Shown here piece by piece: positions 6,612 through 13,838 of a stretch of 16,712 nt of DNA (within the stretch, counting starts at the first letter, position 1; every line of letters begins with the position of its first letter). The position numbers and the translations under genes are program-made. A model generated the notes under the pieces. That model saw nothing but the letters and a program-made list of their open reading frames with translations. It did no database searches and was not told the origin of the DNA. The stretch comes from Clostridiaceae bacterium (GTDB taxonomy: Bacteria > Bacillota > Clostridia > Oscillospirales > Acutalibacteraceae): contig JAEDGK010000037.1 in the NCBI GenBank assembly GCA_016297555.1, forward strand, positions 1-16,712, in the 5' to 3' direction.

Positions 6612-7054
6612 TGGAGTCGTTTAAAATAAAAAAGCTCAGAGAAAACGCCAAGCTGCCGTTCAGGGCAACTCCCGGAAGCGCGGGAATGGATCTTTATGCC
6701 TGCATCGATGAGCCGATAACTCTCGGCGGCGGCGAAAAAGCGGTTATCCCCACGGGCATAGCCGTTGAACTGCCGAGTGCGGAGCTTGCCGCCTTTGTTT
6801 TTGCAAGGAGCGGGCTTGCCATAAAGCACGGAATAGGCTTGCTCAACGGCGTGGGAGTTATCGACAGCGATTACCGCGGCGAAATCTGCGTCGGCGTTAT
6901 AAATCAGCTCAAAGAGGCTTATACAATCAATCCCGACGAGCGTATAGCTCAGCTTGTGATTATGCCTGTGTCTCTCATTGCGCCCGTTGAAGCGCAAAAT
7001 CTTGACGAAACGGAAAGAGGAGAGGGCGGCTTCGGCTCAACAGGCAGAGCATGA
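6611..7054 (+). CDS. dut: Deoxyuridine 5'-triphosphate nucleotidohydrolase (dUTPase)
   Basis: All five trimeric dUTPase motifs are present in order: I PGSAGMDLYA (21-30), II ARSGLAIKHG (65-74), III GVIDSDYRGEI (82-92, with the catalytic Asp and the uracil-binding Tyr), IV RIAQLVI (111-117) and V RGEGGFGSTGR (136-146). At 147 residues it is the normal length of the homotrimeric enzyme. It hydrolyses dUTP to dUMP and diphosphate, keeping uracil out of DNA and feeding thymidylate synthesis. The ATG overlaps the ThuA stop (TAATG), with AAGGAG at 6591-6596, a rather long 14-base spacing that suggests translational coupling. Its own stop overlaps the start of the following transposase gene (ATGA). 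Confidence 0.96.
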   Translation: MESFKIKKLRENAKLPFRATPGSAGMDLYACIDEPITLGGGEKAVIPTGIAVELPSAELAAFVFARSGLAIKHGIGLLNGVGVIDSDYRGEICVGVINQLKEAYTINPDERIAQLVIMPVSLIAPVEAQNLDETERGEGGFGSTGRA

Positions 7055-7578
7055 TGGATTTGCCGAAGAGAAAACATCCGCGTTTAAAGAATTATGATTA
7101 CGGCAGCAGCGGATATTATTATGTTACAATCAATACGCAAGACAATCTGCCCGTTCTTTCAAGAGTAGGGCGGGGGCTTGCTCCCGCCGAAACAAAAATT
7201 CACCTTTTGCCGATTGGAGAGGCAGCTAAAGAGCAACTTTTTGAATTGGAAAAAAGATACCCTTTTGTCAGGATTGATAAATATGTAATAATGCCTACGC
7301 ATATTCACGCAATAATCGTTTTGTTTGAAGATGCGTCATCGGATGAAAACAAAGCGGCGGGAGCAAGCCCCCGCCCTACCCTGACCGATATTATCTGTGC
7401 ATTTAAGTCTCTTACAACACGCATTGCCAATAAAAATGACGGCGTTCAGGGAAGAAAAATATTTCAGACTTCGTTTTACGAAAAGGTGCTGAGAAACGAA
7501 GAAAGCTATCTCGAAGCTTGGCAATACATCGACGAAAATCCGCTGAAATACACATTGAAGAAAACAAAAAGTCTTTAA
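7051..7578 (+). CDS. rayT: REP-associated tyrosine transposase (RAYT; Y1_Tnp, IS200-like HUH superfamily) with in-frame REP segments
   Basis: The 175-residue protein has the RAYT plan: GYYYVTINTQDNLPV (21-35), the HUH metal-binding motif HIH (84-86) in YVIMPTHIHAIIV, FKSLTTRIANK (118-128), then FYEKVLRNEESYLEAWQYIDENP. The Tyr of WQYIDENP (159) is the likeliest nucleophile, though Tyr153 is also possible. RAYTs cut single-stranded REP hairpins at a GTAG foot. Two stretches of this protein, VGRGLAPA (39-46) and AAGASPRP (102-109), are translations of a perfect inverted pair of GTAG-headed hairpins at 7165-7189 and 7355-7379. They lie in loops between conserved blocks, so the fold may survive. 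The start is ATG 7051 or 7054, overlapping the dut stop as ATGA, which implies coupling to a housekeeping gene. There are no flanking terminal repeats that would make it a whole insertion sequence. Confidence 0.88.
   Translation: MMDLPKRKHPRLKNYDYGSSGYYYVTINTQDNLPVLSRVGRGLAPAETKIHLLPIGEAAKEQLFELEKRYPFVRIDKYVIMPTHIHAIIVLFEDASSDENKAAGASPRPTLTDIICAFKSLTTRIANKNDGVQGRKIFQTSFYEKVLRNEESYLEAWQYIDENPLKYTLKKTKSL
7165..7189 (+). repeat. GTAG-headed REP hairpin inside the RAYT coding region, left arm
   Basis: These 25 bases begin with GTAG and form a short hairpin (7169-7174 pairs with 7183-7188, extended inward by two weaker pairs). They are the exact reverse complement of 7355-7379. The first nine bases, GTAGGGCGG, are identical to those of the REP arms at 18-44 and 215-241. 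The repeat starts exactly on a codon and is read as V-G-R-G-L-A-P-A (residues 39-46). Confidence 0.85.
7355..7379 (-). repeat. GTAG-headed REP hairpin inside the RAYT coding region, right arm
   Basis: A perfect 25-base reverse complement of 7165-7189 that ends in CTAC on the plus strand. It is read in a different phase from the left arm, as A-A-G-A-S-P-R-P (residues 102-109). The two arms enclose 165 bases that encode the HIH motif. In mRNA each arm could form its own hairpin, or the two could pair with each other over 25 bp. Confidence 0.85.
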
Positions 7579-7659
7579 AATGGGCACGGTTATGAAAAGC
7601 AAAAAATTTCAAACAAAAATACCTATGTGAAAGGTGAGAATGAACGAAAGGGGTATTAT

Positions 7660-8580
7660 ATGAAAAAAATACTCAGCATATTATGTGCGGCGGCTTTGCT
7701 TATTTCATCGGTGATTTGTTTAGCTTACGCCGCCGATACAAATTATAAACCCTATGAAAACAGCGAGTATTTTACATACGGTGATTATGATATTCATTAT
7801 CGCATCGTTCCGGCAAAGGGCGAGCGAAAGGGCAGAATTATGATGCTTCACGGCTTTCTCTGCTCAACCTATGCGTGGCGCAATATGGCTCCGATTTTGG
7901 CTGACGCGGGCTATGAATGTGTGCTTGCCGATCTGCCGAATTTCGGTTACAGCACAAGAGAAACGGAAGATATGACCGTTGTTGACCGCGAAATTCTGAT
8001 TGAGGAGCTTATGGAAAGCATAGCTCCCGCAGAGGAATGGATAATCGCAGGTCACTCAATGGGCGGCGGGGTAGCCGTAAACATTGCCGAAGAAATTCCC
8101 GTAAAGGCGTTGTTACTCTATTGCCCTGCGCCCCAAAGCGAATTTCCGGCTGCCGCCGAAAAAATTGTAACATCAAAGCCGATGAAAGTCTTGATGAACG
8201 CATTTTTTGAATACGGGACAAAGCTTTCGCCCGTTGTAAAGCTCGTGATTTTTGCCGCAACCATGGATTGGAAATTTGCGGCGGATTATGATGTTTCGGG
8301 CGTTTCAGCTCCCGTTCAGTATGACGGCTTCGGCGCCGGAATGTGCGAAATGATGTATAATGTCAGATCGACAGACCTTGAAAACACGGAAAAAATCGCC
8401 TGCCCGGTGCTGATTTGTCAGGCAAGCGACGATATAATCTTAAATTCATCGATGAAAGAGCAGATGAATTCCGCTTTCCCCGAGGCGGTGACTTATACCG
8501 TTGAGGGCGGCGGTCATCAGTGCATTGAAAACAGAGCCGAGGAGCTTTGCGGGGTAACTCTTGATTTCTTGAACCGCTGA
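7660..8580 (+). CDS. Secreted or membrane-tethered alpha/beta hydrolase
   Basis: The protein has a signal peptide (MKKILSILCAAALLISSVICLAYA in two hydrophobic runs, probable cut after AYA) and then a complete alpha/beta-hydrolase domain. Visible are the oxyanion-hole segment MLHGFLCSTYAWR (about 61-73), the nucleophile elbow GHSMGGG (Ser near 132), an acid in ICQASDDIIL (about 251-260) and the catalytic His in GGGHQCIEN near the C-terminus. It probably hydrolyses an ester or related small substrate outside the membrane; specificity is unknown. An in-frame GTG at 7627 opens the frame earlier, but the ATG at 7660 has GAAAGGGG at 7646-7653 and begins the signal peptide directly, so 306 residues are preferred. 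There is an 81-base gap after the transposase gene with no obvious promoter. The gene converges on degV with one base between stop codons and no terminator. Confidence 0.87.
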   Translation: MKKILSILCAAALLISSVICLAYAADTNYKPYENSEYFTYGDYDIHYRIVPAKGERKGRIMMLHGFLCSTYAWRNMAPILADAGYECVLADLPNFGYSTRETEDMTVVDREILIEELMESIAPAEEWIIAGHSMGGGVAVNIAEEIPVKALLLYCPAPQSEFPAAAEKIVTSKPMKVLMNAFFEYGTKLSPVVKLVIFAATMDWKFAADYDVSGVSAPVQYDGFGAGMCEMMYNVRSTDLENTEKIACPVLICQASDDIILNSSMKEQMNSAFPEAVTYTVEGGGHQCIENRAEELCGVTLDFLNR

Positions 8581-8581
8581 T

Positions 8582-9424
8582 TTATTCCGCAAGAAAATGA
8601 ATTCCCAAGGCTCCGGGTGCGCTGTGCAGGCTTATCATACAGCCCGTAAAAGCTGTTATAATCTGCTCAAATCCCGCTTTTTTCAGCATTTCTTCAACGG
8701 CGTAAAGTTCCTCGGGAGCAACGCCCGAATGGTAAATAAAAGCAGTTGAGAAATCAATATTCCGATATTTTTTAAGCTGTTCGTCTGCATATTGCAGGCG
8801 GGCGGCTTGTATTTTTCCTCGGTATTTTTTGATAACATCAATTCTGCCGTCAATCATGGCGGCGCAGGGCTTTATCGAAAGCAGGTTTGCGCCGAATGCG
8901 GCGGCGGCAGAGCATCTGCCCGAGCGGCGCAGAAACTCAATGCTGTCAAGCAGATAGCTAACCCTTGCACACGGCACAAGTGATGAAAGGCGGGAATATA
9001 TTTCCTCCGCTCCCATGCCTTTATCCCGCATTTCACAGCCCTTGAGCGCGAGCAGGGAAATTCCGCCCGCAAGACTTCGTGTGTCAAGCACATACACATC
9101 GCCGAGCCGCGCAGAGGCAAGCTTGGCGTTTCGGCAGGTTGATGAAAGCTCGGAGCAAAACGAGAGATGCACAACCGCCTTGCCCTCTTTGAGAAACGGC
9201 GAAAAGAAATCGAGATATTCACCGGGAGATATCGCCGAGGTTTTGGGAATTTCGCCTGTTTTTTCAACATGGTCAAATATTTCGGGCGCGTTTATCTCAA
9301 CTCCGTCTTTCAGCGGCTTGCCGTTAAAAACAACAATCATCGGCATTATCTTTATGCCGTATTTTTCTGCTGTATCCTTGGGCAAATCCGCCGCGCTGTC
9401 TGCGGTTATGACTACCTGCTTCAT
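8582..9424 (-). CDS. DegV-family fatty-acid-binding protein
   Basis: The protein opens with VVITADSAADLPKDTAEKYGI, the DegV family start, followed by MPMIVVFNGKPLKDGVEI, a conserved TSAISPGEYLDFF block (about 60-72), a HLSFCSELSSTCRNA block equivalent to the family's lipid-contacting HLSSxLSGTY, and DTRSLAGG. DegV proteins hold a single long-chain fatty acid; the FakB members present it to the kinase FakA for phosphorylation and entry into phospholipid synthesis. No FakA is in the window. Start: the ATG at 9436 lies directly against AAGGA, too close for use, whereas the ATG at 9424 (MKQVVITADS) has workable spacing and matches where the family usually starts, giving 280 residues. It lies downstream of spoIID on the same strand, 75 bases away, probably one transcript. 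Confidence 0.9.
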   Translation of the reverse strand: MKQVVITADSAADLPKDTAEKYGIKIMPMIVVFNGKPLKDGVEINAPEIFDHVEKTGEIPKTSAISPGEYLDFFSPFLKEGKAVVHLSFCSELSSTCRNAKLASARLGDVYVLDTRSLAGGISLLALKGCEMRDKGMGAEEIYSRLSSLVPCARVSYLLDSIEFLRRSGRCSAAAAFGANLLSIKPCAAMIDGRIDVIKKYRGKIQAARLQYADEQLKKYRNIDFSTAFIYHSGVAPEELYAVEEMLKKAGFEQIITAFTGCMISLHSAPGALGIHFLAE

Positions 9425-9499
9425 ATTTCTTATCATTCCTTAAAATTTATAAATACGGTTAAAATCAATCATAATTCATTCTTCCCGCGGAAAAGAGAT

Positions 9500-10495
9500 T
9501 TATTCCGCAACGGTGCTGATTTCCGTGCCGGGATAATAATGCTTCAATATTTCCCGCCATGAGCTGCCCTGCCGCGCCATATAATCTGCGCCGTATTGGC
9601 TCATGCCCGCTCCGTGGCCGTAGCCCCGGCAGGTTATTACAAAGCTTTCTCCGTCCTTTTCGATGTCAAAGCTTAGACTCCGAAGCTCGAATTCCTCGCG
9701 GAATTTCGCCGCGCTTACCTCCTGCGAGCCGAGCCTGACCGAAATAACATAGCCGCTCTCGTCCTTAGTCAGTTCTCCGACCCAATCTTTGCTTTCGCCT
9801 TTGAGCTTAACACCGCATTTTTTTGCCAACGCGGAAAATTCGTCGGCGTCAAGCTTTTTTGTGCTGATATAATCGGGCGCAAGCTTGTCGCCCGGGCTTT
9901 CAACGCTTATCAGATAAGGGATTTTTTCACCCCAAAGCGTTTCTGCGCTCTGCGTTTTGCCCGCGCTGACGGAATGATAAACGGCAAGCGCGGTTTCTCC
10001 GTTATAAGTAATATAAGACCCCAAAACGCTGTCAACCGCGTCCTCAATCTTTTTTTCGTATGCTTCAAAATTATCCTTCCATTTTTCCTTGCGCTGTTTT
10101 TCGTTTATGTAGCCTTGGTGAATATCGGGGCTGTCGGTAATATCCGCTCCGCCGTATGCTTTGTTTTCGCGTTTTTCGTTTTGCTCCTTGATTTTAATTG
10201 CATATGTATAGCTTGCGACTGCCTGAGCCATAAGCGCCTGTGTGTGACAGAGCGGAGACATTTCAGCGGCAACGGAGCCGATAACATATTCCCTGAGCTT
10301 CACCTTTTCCGTGTTTCCCGTTGAAGCCGACATAACGGATATGTATTTTTCAGCCTTGACCGTCTTTGCCTGCGTGGCTTCGGAAACGGTCTGCTTAGGC
10401 GTTTCTTTGCCGCTCCCGTGCTCTCCGAGCGCCGTTACGGGGCAGAGAACGAGCGAAAGGGCAATTATCAGGCATATTATGAGGTTGGTACGCAT
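9500..10495 (-). CDS. spoIID: Stage II sporulation protein D (SpoIID/LytB domain, peptidoglycan lytic transglycosylase)
   Basis: The 331-residue protein has an N-terminal membrane anchor (NLIICLIIALSLVLCPVTAL), a low-complexity linker, then the full SpoIID domain: LREYVIGSVAAEMSP (68-81, with the Glu of AAEM at 78 corresponding to the proposed catalytic Glu), ALMAQAVASYTYA (87-99), YHSVSAGKTQSAETLWG (173-189) and GYGHGAGMSQYGADYMA (291-307). SpoIID cleaves denuded glycan strands during engulfment of the forespore together with SpoIIM and SpoIIP. The Cys residues described for zinc binding in C. difficile SpoIID are not seen in the corresponding stretch (TDSPDIHQGY). The ATG at 10495 has AAAGGATG upstream. 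It is divergent from citrate synthase and followed by degV; no sigma-E promoter could be placed with confidence. Confidence 0.9.
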   Translation of the reverse strand: MRTNLIICLIIALSLVLCPVTALGEHGSGKETPKQTVSEATQAKTVKAEKYISVMSASTGNTEKVKLREYVIGSVAAEMSPLCHTQALMAQAVASYTYAIKIKEQNEKRENKAYGGADITDSPDIHQGYINEKQRKEKWKDNFEAYEKKIEDAVDSVLGSYITYNGETALAVYHSVSAGKTQSAETLWGEKIPYLISVESPGDKLAPDYISTKKLDADEFSALAKKCGVKLKGESKDWVGELTKDESGYVISVRLGSQEVSAAKFREEFELRSLSFDIEKDGESFVITCRGYGHGAGMSQYGADYMARQGSSWREILKHYYPGTEISTVAE

Positions 10496-10517
10496 TATTT
10501 TGTGTCATCCTTTCTTC

Positions 10518-10546
10518 TTGACTTTTATATGATTAATGTATATAAT
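10518..10546 (+). promoter_or_regulatory. Near-consensus sigma-A promoter of the citrate synthase operon
   Basis: TTGACT (10518-10523) and a perfect TATAAT (10541-10546) are spaced by 17 bases. The leader from about 10553 to the start codon at 10631 contains only a weak hairpin (around 10571-10586) followed by five T residues. Confidence 0.85.
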
Positions 10547-10630
10547 AAATTAATTAACACGGATTTAACCGCCTTTTAAAAAGGGCTTTTTACGGATATT
10601 ATCGTGATTTATGAAACGGAGGTATGCGGT

Positions 10631-11995
10631 ATGTCCACAATTAATTCTCATATCAACGAGCAGGACATTAAAAAATTATGCGACCACATTAGGAAATATA
10701 ACTATATCGATTCTGTGGATTTTGAACGCTATAATGTAAAAAGAGGGCTGAGAAATTCGGACGGCACGGGCGTTATGGCGGGCATTACAAATGTCTGCGC
10801 CGTTGAAGGATATTATATTGACGACGGCGAAAAGGTTCCCCGCGAGGGCAGGCTTTTATTCAGAGGAATAAATATGGAGGATATCGTCGGAGCCTGTATT
10901 CAGGAGGATCGTTTCGGCTTTGAGGAGATTGCTTATCTTCTGATTTTCGGCACTTTGCCCGACAAGGAGCAGCTTGACGATTTCTGCGCTTTGCTCTCCG
11001 CCTGCCGTGAGCTTCCCGAAGATTTCACCGAAGATATGATTATGAAGGCTCCTTCGCCCGACATAATGAATAAGCTTTCCCGCTCAATTCTTGCCCTTTA
11101 TTCTTATGACAGCAATCCTGACGACACTTCAATCGAAAATGTGCTTCGTCAATGCCTGCATCTTATTGCTCAACTTCCCGCAATTATGGTTTATGCCTAT
11201 CAGGTTAAGCGCAGACATTATTACCATAAGAGTATGTATATCCATCAGATGAAGCCCGAGCACAGAACGGCTCAGACGATTCTGCGCTCAATAAGAGCCG
11301 ACAAAGTTTTTACCGACCGCGAGGCAAAGCTGCTTGATATCTGCCTTATGGTTCATGCCGAGCACGGCGGCGGAAACAACTCCACTTTTGCTAACAGAGT
11401 TCTTACCTCCAGCGGCACGGATACCTATGCTTCAATGGCGGCAAGCGTCGGCGCGCTTAAAGGACCCAAGCACGGCGGAGCAAACATCAAGGTTTCTCAG
11501 ATGGTCGGCTTTATCAAAGACGGCGTCAGCGATATAACCGATGAAGGGCAGGTTGCCGATTTTCTCAGAAAGATTATCCGTAAGGAAGCGGGCGACGGCT
11601 CGGGCTTGATTTACGGAATGGGTCATGCGGTTTATACTCTTTCAGACCCGCGCGCAAAAATCCTTAAAGCGCAGGCGGGCGAATTTGCCGCAGGCACGGA
11701 GTTTGAAGATGAATTCAAGCTTCTCGGCTTGATTGAGCGGCTTACTCCCGAAATTTTCAGCAGCCACAAGAGCAGCGAAAAAAGCATCTGCGCCAATGTT
11801 GACCTTTATTCGGGTATTATTTATAAAATGCTCGATATTCCGCCCGATCTTTTCACGCCCATTTTTACCATAGCAAGAATTGCAGGCTGGTCGGCTCACA
11901 GAATAGAGGAGCTTTTGACGGGCGGCAGGATAATAAGACCTGCCTATAAGAGCAACACAATCAAAAAAGACTATATTCCCATCAATGACAGATAA
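10631..11995 (+). CDS. gltA: Citrate synthase
   Basis: The 454-residue protein contains the complete citrate synthase active site: HAEHGGGNNSTF with the catalytic His near 245, GPKHGGAN with the second His near 281, GMGHAVY (near 329-335), and NVDLYSGIIY with the catalytic Asp near 391, then a C-terminal ARIAGWSAHRIEE and RPAY. It condenses oxaloacetate with acetyl-CoA, in an anaerobe probably for 2-oxoglutarate and glutamate synthesis. Length and the long N-terminal extension (RGLRNSDGTGVMAGIT) match the clostridial branch; a 2-methylcitrate synthase cannot be wholly excluded. A GTG at 10604 opens the frame earlier, but GGAGG (10618-10622) lies 8 bases before the ATG at 10631. It heads a run of closely packed genes; the next starts 13 bases after its stop. 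Confidence 0.94.
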   Translation: MSTINSHINEQDIKKLCDHIRKYNYIDSVDFERYNVKRGLRNSDGTGVMAGITNVCAVEGYYIDDGEKVPREGRLLFRGINMEDIVGACIQEDRFGFEEIAYLLIFGTLPDKEQLDDFCALLSACRELPEDFTEDMIMKAPSPDIMNKLSRSILALYSYDSNPDDTSIENVLRQCLHLIAQLPAIMVYAYQVKRRHYYHKSMYIHQMKPEHRTAQTILRSIRADKVFTDREAKLLDICLMVHAEHGGGNNSTFANRVLTSSGTDTYASMAASVGALKGPKHGGANIKVSQMVGFIKDGVSDITDEGQVADFLRKIIRKEAGDGSGLIYGMGHAVYTLSDPRAKILKAQAGEFAAGTEFEDEFKLLGLIERLTPEIFSSHKSSEKSICANVDLYSGIIYKMLDIPPDLFTPIFTIARIAGWSAHRIEELLTGGRIIRPAYKSNTIKKDYIPINDR

Positions 11996-12008
11996 GAGGT
12001 AACATACA

Positions 12009-12884
12009 ATGAAAAACGCATCCGTAAAGAACGGCTTCGGCGTCGGAATTCTGATTTTTGCCGCCGCTGCAATTATTGCTCTGCCCGTCAGGACACTGCA
12101 GTTTTTCACAATTCTTGAAAGCGGAACGGGCTTTTACAGCAAAACCGATTGGAGCGTGTGGGTTCTCTATGCCGTTATTGCTGCGGCAATCGTTTCAATC
12201 GTTGCGTTCGGAATGACCAAGCGCAAAAAGCTTGATTATTCGCTCGCCGTTCAGAAAAGACCCGGAATGGGAGTTGCCTCGTTTTTGGCGGCGGCGGGAG
12301 TGCTTCTTGATTCTGCCAACAGCATAATTGCCGTTATGAATATTAACGAAACGGCAGATGAGATGAGCAAGCCTGCGGCAACGCTTCTGTGCGGTCAGGC
12401 AATATTCGCCGTTTTGTCTGCGATTTATTTCCTCGCGCTCGGCATCTCTTATATCGGCGGCAAAACCAACGGTTCTGAATACCGCCTTGTTTCTCTTGCT
12501 CCCGTTTTATGGAGCATATTCAGAATTGTTTACCGATTCACAAGAACTATCAGCTACACAAGAGTGTCCGACCTTATGCTTGAAATGCTGATGCTGGCAT
12601 TTATGATAATGTTCTTTATGGCGTTTGCTCAAGTAAATTCCCGTGTTAATTCCGAAAATTGTGAATGGAAAATCGCCGCTTACGGCTTGCCTGCGGCATT
12701 GCTGGCTTTGATTTGCTTTGTTCCCCGCCTTATTGTAACCCTCAGCGGTCATTCTGAGCTGCTTTATTCGCAGTCAAGCGCGGAATTCTGCGACCTCGGC
12801 ACGGCACTGTTTATTATAAGCACGGTTACAGCTCGCGTTGCCGACAGAGTGACGGCAATCCCCGATAAAACCGACGAGGAATAA
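12009..12884 (+). CDS. Integral membrane protein of unknown function, about eight helices
   Basis: I do not recognise a named family. The 291-residue protein shows roughly eight hydrophobic segments, for example GVGILIFAAAAIIALPVRTL, VLYAVIAAAIVSIVAFGM, GVASFLAAAGVLLDSANSI, AIFAVLSAIYFLALGISYIG, MLMLAFMIMFFMAFAQ, GLPAALLALICFVPRLIVTL and a last one around ALFIISTVTARV. The C-terminus is acidic and soluble (IPDKTDEE). A central FRIVYRFTRTISYTRVSDL is rich in aromatic and basic residues. There are no catalytic or transport motifs to point to a role. GAGGT ahead of the ATG at 12009 overlaps the end of citrate synthase, and the next gene starts 5 bases after its stop, so it belongs to the same transcript. 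Confidence 0.8.
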   Translation: MKNASVKNGFGVGILIFAAAAIIALPVRTLQFFTILESGTGFYSKTDWSVWVLYAVIAAAIVSIVAFGMTKRKKLDYSLAVQKRPGMGVASFLAAAGVLLDSANSIIAVMNINETADEMSKPAATLLCGQAIFAVLSAIYFLALGISYIGGKTNGSEYRLVSLAPVLWSIFRIVYRFTRTISYTRVSDLMLEMLMLAFMIMFFMAFAQVNSRVNSENCEWKIAAYGLPAALLALICFVPRLIVTLSGHSELLYSQSSAEFCDLGTALFIISTVTARVADRVTAIPDKTDEE

Positions 12885-12889
12885 TCCGA

Positions 12890-13834
12890 ATGTTTTTACA
12901 GAATGTTATCACGGCAAGCGAGCAGGTAGCAATCCTCTATATACTTGTTGCCGTCGGCGCGATAGCCGACAAGACGGGGATTTACACCGAAAAGGTTGCC
13001 AAAAGCTGCACCGATCTGCTTTTCTATATAATAACCCCTGCGGTTATTATCGAGAGCTTTCTAAGCCTTGAATATAACCCTGCAACGGCAAAGGGACTTT
13101 TTATAGCCATGGCGTGCGGCTTTGTGCTCCACACGGTTTCGGCTCTTATTTCGTCACTCGTTTTTAACCGCTGCCCCTGCGAGCAATCCTGCATTTATAA
13201 ATACTCCTGTGCTTACGGCAACTGCGGCTACATGGCATTGCCGCTTGCGGGCGCAGTTTTGGGCGATGAGGGCGTTTTCTACTGCTCGGCAGTTATAATA
13301 TCTTTTCAGGTTTTCAGCTTTACACACGGAATTTATGTTATAACAAAAGGCAAGGGCGGAGAAAAGGTTAAGTTCGATTTGAAAAAGCTCATCATAAATC
13401 CGGGCGTGCTCTCGGTTATAGTCGGCTTGCCGATATTTTTGCTTTCGGTTAAGCTGCCGATGATAATTTCATCCCCGCTTCACTATATTGCAAGCCTTAA
13501 TACGCCCGTGGCAATGCTTATTTTCGGAACTTACATTGCAAACACGGACTTCAAGAGTATATTTAAGAATTGGCGCATATTCGCCGTTGCTCTCGTAAAG
13601 CTTATAGTGCTTCCGCTGTTTCTTATGGCGGCATTCCGTCTTGTCGGAATCAGGGGCACTCTGCTTGTTGCGCTCTCAATTTCAGCGGGCGCGCCCACGG
13701 CAAATAACACGGTTATGTTCGCCGCAAAATATGACAGAAACACGGGGCTTGCTTCTCAGACGGTCGCCGTTGTAAGCTTTATTTCAATAATAACCTTGCC
13801 CGTTATGATTGCGCTTGCACAGAGTGTGGGGTGA
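12890..13834 (+). CDS. AEC-family (auxin efflux carrier-like) transporter
   Basis: The 314-residue membrane protein has the AEC/PIN-like two-bundle layout of about ten helices. Recognisable are the N-terminal AILYILVAVGAIADKTGIYTEKVAK, LLFYIITPAVIIESF (about 42-56), SCAYGNCGYMALPLAGAVLG (about 109-128, with the family's N-x-G-x-M-x-LPL pattern), INPGVLSVIVGLPIFLL, TPVAMLIFGTYIA and a C-terminal SAGAPTANNTVMFAAKY block. Bacterial members export or exchange organic acids such as malate, but the substrate here is not known. Its position behind citrate synthase makes a carboxylate substrate a reasonable guess only. The ATG at 12890 is 5 bases after the previous stop, with GAGGA at 12876-12880. 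The following gene's ribosome binding site overlaps its stop. Confidence 0.9.
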   Translation: MFLQNVITASEQVAILYILVAVGAIADKTGIYTEKVAKSCTDLLFYIITPAVIIESFLSLEYNPATAKGLFIAMACGFVLHTVSALISSLVFNRCPCEQSCIYKYSCAYGNCGYMALPLAGAVLGDEGVFYCSAVIISFQVFSFTHGIYVITKGKGGEKVKFDLKKLIINPGVLSVIVGLPIFLLSVKLPMIISSPLHYIASLNTPVAMLIFGTYIANTDFKSIFKNWRIFAVALVKLIVLPLFLMAAFRLVGIRGTLLVALSISAGAPTANNTVMFAAKYDRNTGLASQTVAVVSFISIITLPVMIALAQSVG

Positions 13835-13838
13835 CAAA

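Noticed and set aside
7579..7659. Promoter or right end of an insertion sequence after the RAYT gene
   Set aside because: No terminal repeat, subterminal hairpin or convincing promoter was found in these 81 bases, so neither an IS boundary nor a start site is called.
10500..10560. Sigma-E promoter for spoIID on the minus strand
   Set aside because: A CATATAAA stretch resembles the -10 box, but no acceptable -35 box lies at the right distance, and the region is AT-rich enough to give such matches by chance.
10571..10591. Possible attenuator (hairpin plus five T) in the citrate synthase leader
   Set aside because: The stem is only about six pairs with one G-T pair, and no leader peptide or alternative pairing is visible, so it is too weak to call.
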